Assembly: GCA_900754955.1 (NCBI GenBank)
Contig: CAAEEV010000081.1
Location: forward strand, 1 to 10,783
Length of the DNA: 10,783 bases
From: Eggerthellaceae bacterium
GTDB lineage: Bacteria; Actinomycetota; Coriobacteriia; Coriobacteriales; Eggerthellaceae
Direction of reading: 5' to 3'
Part shown: one piece after another, positions 1 through 4,804 of the stretch
Position numbering within the stretch: position 1 is the first letter of the stretch
How the letters are laid out: the number at the start of each line of letters is the position of its first letter
Notes under the pieces: generated by a model
Databases searched by the model: none
What the model was told of the DNA's origin: nothing
Seen by the model: the letters and a program-made list of their open reading frames with translations, nothing else
Made by a program: the position numbers and the translations under genes

Positions 1-151
1 CGGCCGGGGCCCTTCCGACCCGGTCGGCGAGGCTCGGCGGGCCGACGCCGGTCTCGCGCGCGACCTCCGCGCAGGCGGCTCCCCCCTCGTTGTGCAGCCG
101 CACGGCGCGCCGCCTGAGCTCCGCCGTGTGCTTCGGGCGCGGTTTTCCCAT
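1..151 (-). CDS. IS3-family transposase OrfA, N-terminal fragment (runs off the left edge)
   Basis: This is the first 50 codons of a small basic helix-turn-helix protein, the OrfA subunit of an IS3-type transposase, which binds the ends of the element. It opens MGKPRPKHTAELRRRAV, a typical start for this family, followed by a helix-turn-helix around residues 28-45 (AEVARETGVGPPSLADRV). The ATG at 151-149 is preceded by a GGAGG ribosome site 6 nt upstream on the minus strand. The gene is cut by the window edge, so I cannot say whether it is intact or whether orfB follows. In the usual family member OrfA is about 90-110 residues and is joined to OrfB by a -1 frameshift. Confidence 0.75.
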   Translation of the reverse strand, partial: MGKPRPKHTAELRRRAVRLHNEGGAACAEVARETGVGPPSLADRVGRAPA

Positions 152-210
152 GATCCGCCTCCGTTCCCCCGCAACGGCAACGGTGCCGAAGCGGGACTCG
201 ACCTGCCAAC

Positions 211-228
211 GGATTCGGGGCAGATTCA
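211..228 (-). repeat. Probable terminal inverted repeat of the IS3-type element
   Basis: Read on the minus strand this is TGAATCTGCCCCGAATCC. It starts with the TG dinucleotide usual for IS3-family ends and has the GCCCCG core common among them (ends of the TGAACCGCCCCG type). It sits 60 nt upstream of the OrfA start codon, where such an end is expected. The element boundary would be at 228/229. The partner end is not in the window. Confidence 0.5.
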
Positions 229-482
229 AATTCACGCATTCTGTCTCACTCGGGCGCATCTGAACTCGTTTTGCGCCCGACCCTCGCCTTACGCGAGCAC
301 CTCTCACCTACGCTCCGACCCTCGCAGAGTTTCGCTTCGCCTCCCCATCTATCGTCTCGCGCATCCTGCTCCATCGCACGCCCGACTCTGCTTCGCGTGT
401 CTGGCTCTCTGGCTCGCGCGTCTTCCCTCCATCGTTCGTTTCGCCCATTCGGCCTTCGCTCCGTTCAGCTATTTCTCGTTTT

Positions 483-666
483 TTCCAAATAAAGGGCGCT
501 ATGTAACAAAAAAGTCGCTCTTTCGCGACGCTTCCAGCAAGCGCACTTCACTCCAGGTAAACACGCTTCGCATAATGCCTGGTCAGGGTACAGTACGCGC
601 CAACGGCTGCCCCTTCCGCGCTACACGTCATTCGCTCATCTGTTACAAGCCGCCCTTTTTTTGGAA
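483..666. repeat. 184-bp module bounded by 26-bp imperfect inverted repeats
   Basis: The left arm at 483-508 (TTCCAAATAAAGGGCG, then a variable 3-4 nt, then GTAACA) matches the reverse complement of 641-666 at 22 of 26 positions. The 132-bp centre contains a minus-strand terminator-like hairpin (508-529) and a CCAGG/CCTGG dyad (553-582). The size and termini would fit a small non-autonomous element or a dispersed intergenic repeat. No target duplication is apparent at the borders, and I do not recognise the family. Confidence 0.6.
508..529 (-). terminator. Rho-independent terminator-like hairpin, minus strand
   Basis: On the minus strand GTCGC, a six-base loop and GCGAC are followed directly by six T residues and then the repeat arm. 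The stem is only 5 bp but GC-rich, with an uninterrupted T-run. No gene is seen upstream on this strand, so it would end only an unannotated RNA from the purine-rich/IR region or antisense transcription. Confidence 0.45.
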
Positions 667-821
667 ATATCGCCCAAATGCGCGACGGTGATCGCACCGA
701 TACGCACGAAAAGGGCAAACGCGGAGAGGGAGGGGCGAAAACATAAGAGTAAAGGTCGAAAACAAAGAGGGAAAGGGGAGGAAGAAAGCAAGAAAAAGGA
801 AGAGCGAAACGGGCGCGCAAA

Positions 822-945
822 CAGGTGAGACGAAAGGGGGCTGCGCGCAAAACCAGGAGGGCGAAGAGGCAAAACGAGTAAGCAGGTGAAGCAAAAAGAG
901 GGCCATGCGCAAAGCCAGGAGAAGAGGGGCGAAAAGAGCAGATGA
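822..945. repeat. Degenerate purine-rich tandem repeat, about 61 bp period
   Basis: CAGGTGA begins at 822 and again at 883, and a variant CAGATGA begins at 939. The first two units share the order CAGGTGA, an AAA-rich stretch, a G-run, GCGCAAA, then CCAGGAG (853-859 and 915-921). The third copy is shorter and weaker (56 bp offset). The repeat may simply reflect low-complexity purine-rich sequence, but the ordered shared blocks suggest real duplication and decay. Confidence 0.45.
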
Positions 946-1025
946 AAGGGGATGGGAAAGGGCGGAAAAGGGAGGGTAAAAGGAACGACGCGGGACCGAT
1001 GGCGGCCATCTTTGCCATTGCAGTT

Positions 1026-1052
1026 TTGAAAAGGGCGGCGGAACGGTACAAT
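1026..1052 (+). promoter_or_regulatory. Probable promoter of the orphan HTH gene
   Basis: A TTGAAA -35-like hexamer (1026-1031) and a TACAAT -10 hexamer (1047-1052) are separated by 15 bp; taking TTTGAA as -35 gives 16 bp. Transcription would start near 1059-1060, at the edge of the palindrome described next. The spacing is shorter than ideal. Confidence 0.45.
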
Positions 1053-1059
1053 GAACCCT

Positions 1060-1075
1060 GTAAATGTTCATTTAC
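1060..1075. promoter_or_regulatory. Perfect 16-bp palindrome at the predicted transcription start (candidate operator)
   Basis: GTAAATG-TT-CATTTAC has perfect 7-bp arms. It is AT-rich within GC-rich surroundings, lies 8 to 23 bp downstream of the -10 hexamer and about 60 bp upstream of the start codon of the HTH protein at 1138. That is a classic place for a repressor site, so autoregulation by the HTH protein is an attractive but untested reading. Confidence 0.45.
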
Positions 1076-1137
1076 GCTTGCCTTTTCGGGCAGGCTCGTT
1101 CCGTCACTAGCGATAGTGCGTGGATGGAGGTTTTGCC

Positions 1138-1500
1138 ATGCGCTGGGATGCTGATACGAGAAAACGTGCTGCAGAGCTCTTCGAGAAGGGGCTCGGCTAC
1201 AAAGCGGTGGCCACGGAGCTGGGGATCAGCCGCGAGGCAGTACGCGAGTGGGCCTGCATTTGGCGCGCTCTGGGAACCGAGGGCCTGTGCGCGATGGGCG
1301 AGCGTCGCACCTACAAACCCGAGACCAAGCTGGCGGTCGCGCGCGATCGTCTCGAGAACGGCCTGTCGGTCGTCGAGGTGATGAAGCGCCACGGCGTGGC
1401 GAATCGCCGCCAGGTCAAGGAGTGGTGCAACCAGTACGCGAAACGCGGAGCCGCCGCCTTCGGCTTCGAAGAAGAAGGCGAAGAAGGCGCAGAGGCATAG
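1138..1500 (+). CDS. Orphan transposase-OrfA-like protein with two helix-turn-helix domains
   Basis: This is a 120-residue DNA-binding protein. Residues about 12-42 (AELFEKGLGYKAVATELGISREAVREW) and about 66-98 (LAVARDRLENGLSVVEVMKRHGVANRRQVKEW) are two helix-turn-helix modules, the arrangement seen in IS150/InsJ-type OrfA proteins of the IS3 family. The C-terminus is a short Glu/Gly/Ala tail. I chose ATG 1138 because GGAGG at 1126-1130 is ideally spaced; the in-frame ATG at 1120 lacks such a site. No orfB follows: the gene ends in a strong terminator 10 nt later. No IS termini are seen on either side. It is either a relic of an IS3-type element or a domesticated HTH regulator. The promoter, operator-like palindrome and terminator make it look like a maintained single-gene unit. 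Confidence 0.8.
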   Translation: MRWDADTRKRAAELFEKGLGYKAVATELGISREAVREWACIWRALGTEGLCAMGERRTYKPETKLAVARDRLENGLSVVEVMKRHGVANRRQVKEWCNQYAKRGAAAFGFEEEGEEGAEA

Positions 1501-1509
1501 AAACTCGAC

Positions 1510-1541
1510 GCTCCCGCGGCTCAGCACCGCGGGAGCTTTCG
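1510..1541 (+). terminator. Strong rho-independent terminator after the orphan HTH gene
   Basis: GCTCCCGCGG, a 7-nt loop (CTCAGCA) and CCGCGGGAGC form a perfect 10-bp stem at 1510-1536, followed by TTTCGTT. The T-run is interrupted but the stem is very stable. It begins 10 nt after the stop codon at 1500. Confidence 0.8.
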
Positions 1542-1774
1542 TTCGCGCGGGGAAAACGTTGTAGGTTGTAGCGGCGTCGTTGACGAGTGTGTCGCCTTGG
1601 GCCGTCGGCAGGCCCGTCGCATCGTTGCGCACATTGTTCGGTTATAAGCAGGTACGTTTCGCGATTGGGAGGCGTACCGCACGATCGCTGGATCATTCCG
1701 CGCGATTGGTTGCCGCGTTGCCCTGGTGCGCCCGCATGTAAGCGTATGCCGATTCGCTTATCGCTCAGCCTTGG

Positions 1775-2977
1775 TTATTGCTCGAGAAGCCAATCAAGCA
1801 AGTAACGCTGTTCGATACCGTTGTGATCGCTTGCGCCAATTTGGTCAAGCGTGAGGAGCGTTTTGGGATAGTTGTTTCCAAGGCGCGCAAGAGGGGCGAG
1901 CTCCCGTTGGAGCGTTTTCTCGTCGAGCACGGAAAGGGCGACTTGGTAATAGTGAGGGCTTCCGTCTCGCTCGGCTACGAAGTCGATTTCGTTCTCTCCC
2001 GTTCGTCCTCTATAGACTTTGCGATATCGTCGCAGCAATTCGAGGTAAACAACGTTTTCAACACGGTGCCCTATGTCGGTTGCGCTGCGGCCGAGTAGGG
2101 CGTGTCGAAAGCCGAGCTCCCCTAAATAGTACTTTCCGCCTTGCTGGAGGAGGCGGTGTCCTTTGGCGTCGTAGGCATCGGCTTTAAAGAGCAAGTAGCT
2201 TTCAGTGAGGGCGTCAAGATATTCGCCGGCGGTTGTGGGCGAGATCTTGGCTCCCTGTGCGGTGAGACCGTCTGCAATCTTTTTCAATGAATAGCGGTTG
2301 CCGATGTTGTCGGCCGTGAAGGCAAGAAGTGTGCGCAGCGTGCTCATGTTGATGCGCGGATGCCGTGTGGCTATATCCTTTATCAGAATCGTGTTGAGTA
2401 CGCCGTCAAGGTATTCGGCGATATCTTCTTCGGGCAGTGTCGTGCTGTATGGCATTCCCCCGAACACGAGATAGCGATTGAAGAGCTCGGTGCGGTCGGA
2501 CTTCTCGGGAAATGCTTTGCAGTATTCGGAAAACGAAAGGGGAAGCAATTGGTATTCGACATACCGGCCTGTGAGCAAGGTCGCAAGCTCGCTTGACAGT
2601 AGGTCAGAATTCGATCCTGTTATGTAGACGTCGCAGTCCTCGCGAGAGTACAGCGCATCTACGGCGCGTTCGAAGCCAGGGACGCGCTGCGGTTCATCGA
2701 TGAACACATAAGAGCGAGGCTCGCTGAATTGCGAGACGGCGAGTTCGTACAATTCGCGTGGCGTGGACGGAGCGTCGAATCCCATCTTCTCAAGGTCGAG
2801 CGCAATGATAGAGGTCTCGGATACTCCAGCCTCCATGAAGGTGCGCTGCGCAAGCCTGAGGACGGTTGACTTTCCGCAGCGGCGGAGACCTGTCACTACT
2901 TTGATGACGTCGCGATCCCTCCATCGCTGCATCCACTTAACGGCTTCGGGTCGTGGAATTATGGCTGCGCGCTCCAT
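1775..2977 (-). CDS. AAA_14 / DUF4143 family ATPase
   Basis: This 400-residue ATP-binding protein has the two-part architecture of the AAA_14-DUF4143 family. Walker A is GLRRCGKST at residues 30-38, Walker B is YVFIDE at 90-95, and VYITGSNS at about 117-124 fits sensor 1. Residues about 210-300 look like the winged-helix part. The C-terminal region carries GENEIDF (327-333, E330 and D332) followed by YYQV (343-346), resembling the PD-(D/E)XK-like fold assigned to DUF4143, though Q345 replaces the usual catalytic lysine or glutamate. The length is typical. The start at 2977 has an AAGGAGAA ribosome site. The cellular role of this family is not established. The gene is clearly less GC-rich than its neighbours and its upstream region is AT-rich, which suggests horizontal acquisition. 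It faces away from the plus-strand genes at 3266 onward and is preceded by three regularly spaced palindromes. Confidence 0.9.
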   Translation of the reverse strand: MERAAIIPRPEAVKWMQRWRDRDVIKVVTGLRRCGKSTVLRLAQRTFMEAGVSETSIIALDLEKMGFDAPSTPRELYELAVSQFSEPRSYVFIDEPQRVPGFERAVDALYSREDCDVYITGSNSDLLSSELATLLTGRYVEYQLLPLSFSEYCKAFPEKSDRTELFNRYLVFGGMPYSTTLPEEDIAEYLDGVLNTILIKDIATRHPRINMSTLRTLLAFTADNIGNRYSLKKIADGLTAQGAKISPTTAGEYLDALTESYLLFKADAYDAKGHRLLQQGGKYYLGELGFRHALLGRSATDIGHRVENVVYLELLRRYRKVYRGRTGENEIDFVAERDGSPHYYQVALSVLDEKTLQRELAPLARLGNNYPKTLLTLDQIGASDHNGIEQRYLLDWLLEQ

Positions 2978-2991
2978 CTGTATTCTCCTTC

Positions 2992-3085
2992 ATCCAATTG
3001 TTTGGATAAATTCAATGAAAACAGAAATTCATCCAGTTAGTTGGATGATATCAAGAAATGTACTGATTCATCCAATTAACTGGAT
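2992..3085. promoter_or_regulatory. Three ATCCA-N6-TGGAT palindromes at exact 39-bp spacing upstream of the ATPase
   Basis: The sites are ATCCAATTGTTTGGAT (2992-3007), ATCCAGTTAGTTGGAT (3031-3046) and ATCCAATTAACTGGAT (3070-3085). Start-to-start distance is 39 bp both times, and the intervening 23-bp spacers are only partly alike (about 12 of 23 positions). The third site has longer perfect 10-bp arms (GATTCATCCA / TGGATGAATC, 3065-3090). The first lies 15 nt upstream of the ATPase start codon, next to its ribosome site, so the array covers the whole promoter/leader region. It reads as a multi-site operator, perhaps bound by the ATPase's own winged-helix region or a separate regulator. Confidence 0.75.
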
Positions 3086-3183
3086 GAATCAGTGAACGAG
3101 CGAATACACCCGACGGAAGAGATCGATTTTCTCAAGGAAGAACACGTGCAGCACGAGTTGATGGAGGGGTTTTAGCGGCATCG

Positions 3184-3202
3184 CATTAGCTGGCAGCTAA
3201 TG
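3184..3202. repeat. Inverted repeat, 8-bp perfect arms, followed by TTTT
   Basis: CATTAGCT-GGC-AGCTAATG is followed by TTTT at 3203-3206. It could act as a weak terminator for rightward transcription or as an operator, since it directly precedes the candidate -35 of the FxLYD gene. The stem is AT-rich and the T-run short, so neither reading is secure. Confidence 0.4.
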
Positions 3203-3204
3203 TT

Positions 3205-3233
3205 TTGAGCGGGGCTTTTCTCTAAGGTAATTC
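3205..3233 (+). promoter_or_regulatory. Candidate promoter of the FxLYD membrane protein gene
   Basis: TTGAGC (3205-3210) and TAATTC (3228-3233) are 17 bp apart. Transcription would start near 3240, giving a leader of about 25 nt. The match to consensus is moderate. Confidence 0.35.
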
Positions 3234-3265
3234 CGTTCGCGTATACGGTTGTGAAAGGAATTACC
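3226..3265 (+). promoter_or_regulatory. Inverted repeat GGTAATTCC / GGAATTACC overlapping the ribosome site
   Basis: A perfect 9-bp inverted repeat (3226-3234 and 3257-3265) with a 22-nt interior ends at the base before ATG 3266. The right arm overlaps the ribosome site and the left arm overlaps the candidate -10. If transcription starts further upstream, the RNA could fold and hide the ribosome site. If it starts near 3240, the repeat can act only as a DNA site. Confidence 0.5.
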
Positions 3266-3988
3266 ATGCAGCAGAACGACTTCCAGGCGCCGCGCGGCGC
3301 TTCGCGCCAGGGCGGCTATCAGATGCCCCAGAACGCGCCCCAGCAGAACTACTTCCATCAGGCGCCGAAGCCCCTGTCGGGCATGGCGGTTGCTTCGTTG
3401 GTGCTCGGCATCATCGCGTTGCTCACCTCGTTTCTTCCCATCATCAACAATCTTTCGTTCATCCTGGCGGCGCTCGGCCTCATCTTCGCCATCGTGGGTA
3501 TTGTGGGCACGGTGCGCGGCAAACGTCGGGGCAAGGGTCTTGCCATCGCAGCGCTTGTTGTCAACGTGGTTTCGATCGTAGTGGTGCTGGCGACGCAGAG
3601 CATGTTCAGCACGGCTCTTGACGAGGCGACCGACCAGATAAGCAGCGGTACGCCGACGACGATCGAATCTTCCTCGTCAGACAATGCGGCCGCCGAAGCG
3701 GGCTCCGACGCGAGCTCCGATGCTCCCTACACCGTTGCCGACGAGGCCATCACGGGCGACGCCTATTCGTGCACGATCACGGGAACCTTCACCAACACAA
3801 GCTCGAATACGATGTCGTATGCGCAGGTCAGCTACAACCTCTACGACGCCGACGGAGCGCAGATCGGCACGGCTCTCGCCAACACCAACAACCTGGCAAG
3901 TGGCGGAACGTGGAAGTTCGAGGCGGTCGGCTTCGAGAGCGTCGAAGACGTCGCGTCGTTCGAGCTCGTCGACGTGACTACGTGGTAG
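3266..3988 (+). CDS. Membrane protein with N-terminal hydrophobic segments and a C-terminal FxLYD-like domain
   Basis: This 240-residue protein starts with a Gln/Pro/Asn-rich cytoplasmic segment (1-36). Membrane segments follow at about 38-58, 62-82 and 91-111, resembling DUF4190-type regions, with a basic loop GKRRGKG between the last two. A Ser/Ala/Asp-rich linker (about 115-155) leads to a beta-rich domain at about 160-240. The segment YAQVSYNLYDADGAQIGTA (185-203) is the hallmark of FxLYD domains, which are extracytoplasmic and of unknown function. I chose ATG 3266 because AAAGGAA lies 5 nt upstream; an in-frame GTG at 3251 would overlap that site. The upstream gene is divergent and the next plus-strand gene starts 206 nt later, so it is probably transcribed alone. 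Its ligand is unknown. Confidence 0.85.
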   Translation: MQQNDFQAPRGASRQGGYQMPQNAPQQNYFHQAPKPLSGMAVASLVLGIIALLTSFLPIINNLSFILAALGLIFAIVGIVGTVRGKRRGKGLAIAALVVNVVSIVVVLATQSMFSTALDEATDQISSGTPTTIESSSSDNAAAEAGSDASSDAPYTVADEAITGDAYSCTITGTFTNTSSNTMSYAQVSYNLYDADGAQIGTALANTNNLASGGTWKFEAVGFESVEDVASFELVDVTTW

Positions 3989-4042
3989 GCGTGGAGCTCG
4001 CACGATAGAGGTACGGGCGCGCAGCTTGGGCTGATCTGCGAG

Positions 4043-4060
4043 CGTTTCGCAAGCGAAACG
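4043..4060. repeat. 18-bp palindrome downstream of the FxLYD gene
   Basis: CGTTTCGC-AA-GCGAAACG has perfect 8-bp arms and lies 54 nt after the stop codon at 3988. No T-run follows (AGTCTGCTTG), so it is not a typical terminator. It could be a transcript-end hairpin or a regulator site for the XRE gene about 135 nt further on. Confidence 0.45.
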
Positions 4061-4136
4061 AGTCTGCTTGTTCGCAAAACGTTCTGGTCAGAGCAAACAG
4101 GCTGCCGCCCTTCTTTATGCACGTTGAAATGGGCCT

Positions 4137-4142
4137 TACAAT
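4137..4142 (+). promoter_or_regulatory. Candidate -10 element of the XRE regulator gene
   Basis: TACAAT at 4137-4142 is a good -10 hexamer. The best -35 at 17-bp spacing is only TTTATG (4114-4119). It would give a leader of about 45 nt to the GTG at 4195, and would exclude the in-frame ATG at 4117 as the start. Confidence 0.35.
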
Positions 4143-4194
4143 AGACGACCGTGACGACCGTTGTCAGCCGAAGCGCAAGAGGAGGAAGCGTCGC

Positions 4195-4617
4195 GTGAAA
4201 GAGCCCCTGACCGAAGAGCTGCTCGAGGAGCTCCTGGCTGCGCCCGACCCCGCGACGTTCGCCGATCAGAAGCGCATCAAGCAGAAGACGCTCGCCCAGT
4301 ACCTCCAGCAGTACCTCGACGAGAAGGGTTTCGAGCGCGCCGACGTGGTGCGCGCTGCGGGGCTCAACGAAACGTACGGCTATCAGCTCTTCACGGGTCA
4401 GCGCACGAATCCGTCGCGCAACAAGGTGCTGCAGCTCGCCTTTGCGCTGCAGCTCACGCTGCGCGAGGCGGGGCGTCTGCTCCAAGCAGCGGGGGCGAAC
4501 GCGCTCTACCCGAAGAACCGCCGCGATGCGATCATCATCTTCTGTCTCGATCGCGGTTATAGCCTGCGGAAGACCGACGAAGAGCTCTACCGCTTCGGCG
4601 AGGACACCATCTGCTAG
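4195..4617 (+). CDS. XRE-type helix-turn-helix regulator paired with the following kinase
   Basis: This is a 140-residue protein if translation starts at GTG 4195, which has AGGAGG at 4180-4185. An in-frame ATG at 4117 would add a Lys/Arg-rich stretch but has no ribosome site and lies upstream of the candidate -10. Residues about 34-100 form an XRE/Cro-like domain (ADVVRAAGLNETYGYQLFTG, then NPSRNKVLQLAFAL). The C-terminal part (LYPKNRRDAIIIFCLDRGYS, about 104-123) is conserved in a group of HTH proteins that, from memory, are often encoded next to Ser/Thr protein kinases. A kinase follows 187 nt downstream here. It probably regulates transcription in response to, or as a target of, the kinase; the target genes are unknown. 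The N-terminal 36 residues are acidic and helical. Confidence 0.8.
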   Translation: MKEPLTEELLEELLAAPDPATFADQKRIKQKTLAQYLQQYLDEKGFERADVVRAAGLNETYGYQLFTGQRTNPSRNKVLQLAFALQLTLREAGRLLQAAGANALYPKNRRDAIIIFCLDRGYSLRKTDEELYRFGEDTIC

Positions 4618-4683
4618 AGGGCGCTCTCGCGTGACGGCGGCATCAAGGCGTCGAACTGCTCGCTTGCGCGTTCGCTCGCCGAG

Positions 4684-4710
4684 ATGGCAAATGGACAGGT
4701 TGTTTGCCAT
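4684..4710. promoter_or_regulatory. Inverted repeat ATGGCAAA / TTTGCCAT between regulator and kinase
   Basis: Perfect 8-bp arms at 4684-4691 and 4703-4710 are separated by 11 bp. The site lies 67 nt after the XRE stop codon and about 80 bp upstream of the candidate -10 of the kinase gene. An operator for the neighbouring XRE protein is a reasonable guess; no T-run supports a terminator. Confidence 0.4.
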
Positions 4711-4788
4711 TCTGGAACGCGTGTTGGCGGCGGCTGCGGACGCGCCTCGCCTCCAACGGCTGCGGCATCAAGGGCCGCCCGCCCGATC

Positions 4789-4797
4789 TGCTACCAT
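4789..4797 (+). promoter_or_regulatory. Extended -10 element implying a leaderless kinase mRNA
   Basis: TG-C-TACCAT fits an extended -10 (TGnTAnnnT). The hexamer ends 7 nt before the A of ATG 4805, so the transcript would begin at or within a base of the start codon. This agrees with the absence of any Shine-Dalgarno sequence ahead of the ATG. Leaderless mRNAs with this layout are common in actinobacteria. Confidence 0.45.
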
Positions 4798-4804
4798 ACT
4801 CCTC

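Larger units (their letters stand above)
1..228 (-). mobile_element. 5' end of an IS3-family insertion sequence (partial)
   Basis: The window begins inside an insertion sequence that reads leftward. It contains the start of an OrfA-type transposase gene (start codon at 151) and, 60 to 77 nt upstream of it, a plausible terminal repeat at 211-228. The rest of the element, including orfB and the other terminus, lies outside the window, so neither the matching repeat nor a target-site duplication can be checked. Confidence 0.65.
229..1025. other. Gene-free region with strong strand asymmetry (pyrimidine-rich then purine-rich)
   Basis: I see no credible gene here. The open frames on both strands encode low-complexity Ser/Pro/Arg/Phe-rich peptides with no ribosome sites, and they follow from the base composition. 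Bases 250-482 are pyrimidine-rich on the plus strand, while about 705-985 are strongly purine-rich (runs of GAAA, GGAGG, GCGAAA). The switch occurs across the inverted-repeat module at 483-666, so reading outward from the module is purine-rich in both directions. Smaller dyads lie at 553-582 (CCAGG/CCTGG), 686-699 (CGGTG/CACCG) and 998-1010 (GATGGC-G-GCCATC). Confidence 0.6.

Noticed and set aside
92..1071. Several Ser/Pro/Phe/Arg-rich open frames on both strands of the left region
   Set aside because: They reflect the pyrimidine/purine-rich composition, lack ribosome sites, and resemble each other only where they cross the inverted repeats.
1739..1760. TAAGCG/CGCTTA inverted repeat after the ATPase gene as its terminator
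   Set aside because: The stem is only 6 bp and neither strand has a following T-run.
2992..3085. A CRISPR array (16-bp repeats with 23-bp spacers)
   Set aside because: There are only three units, the repeats are too short and vary in the centre, and the spacers are partly alike. No cas gene is present. A regulatory site array fits better.
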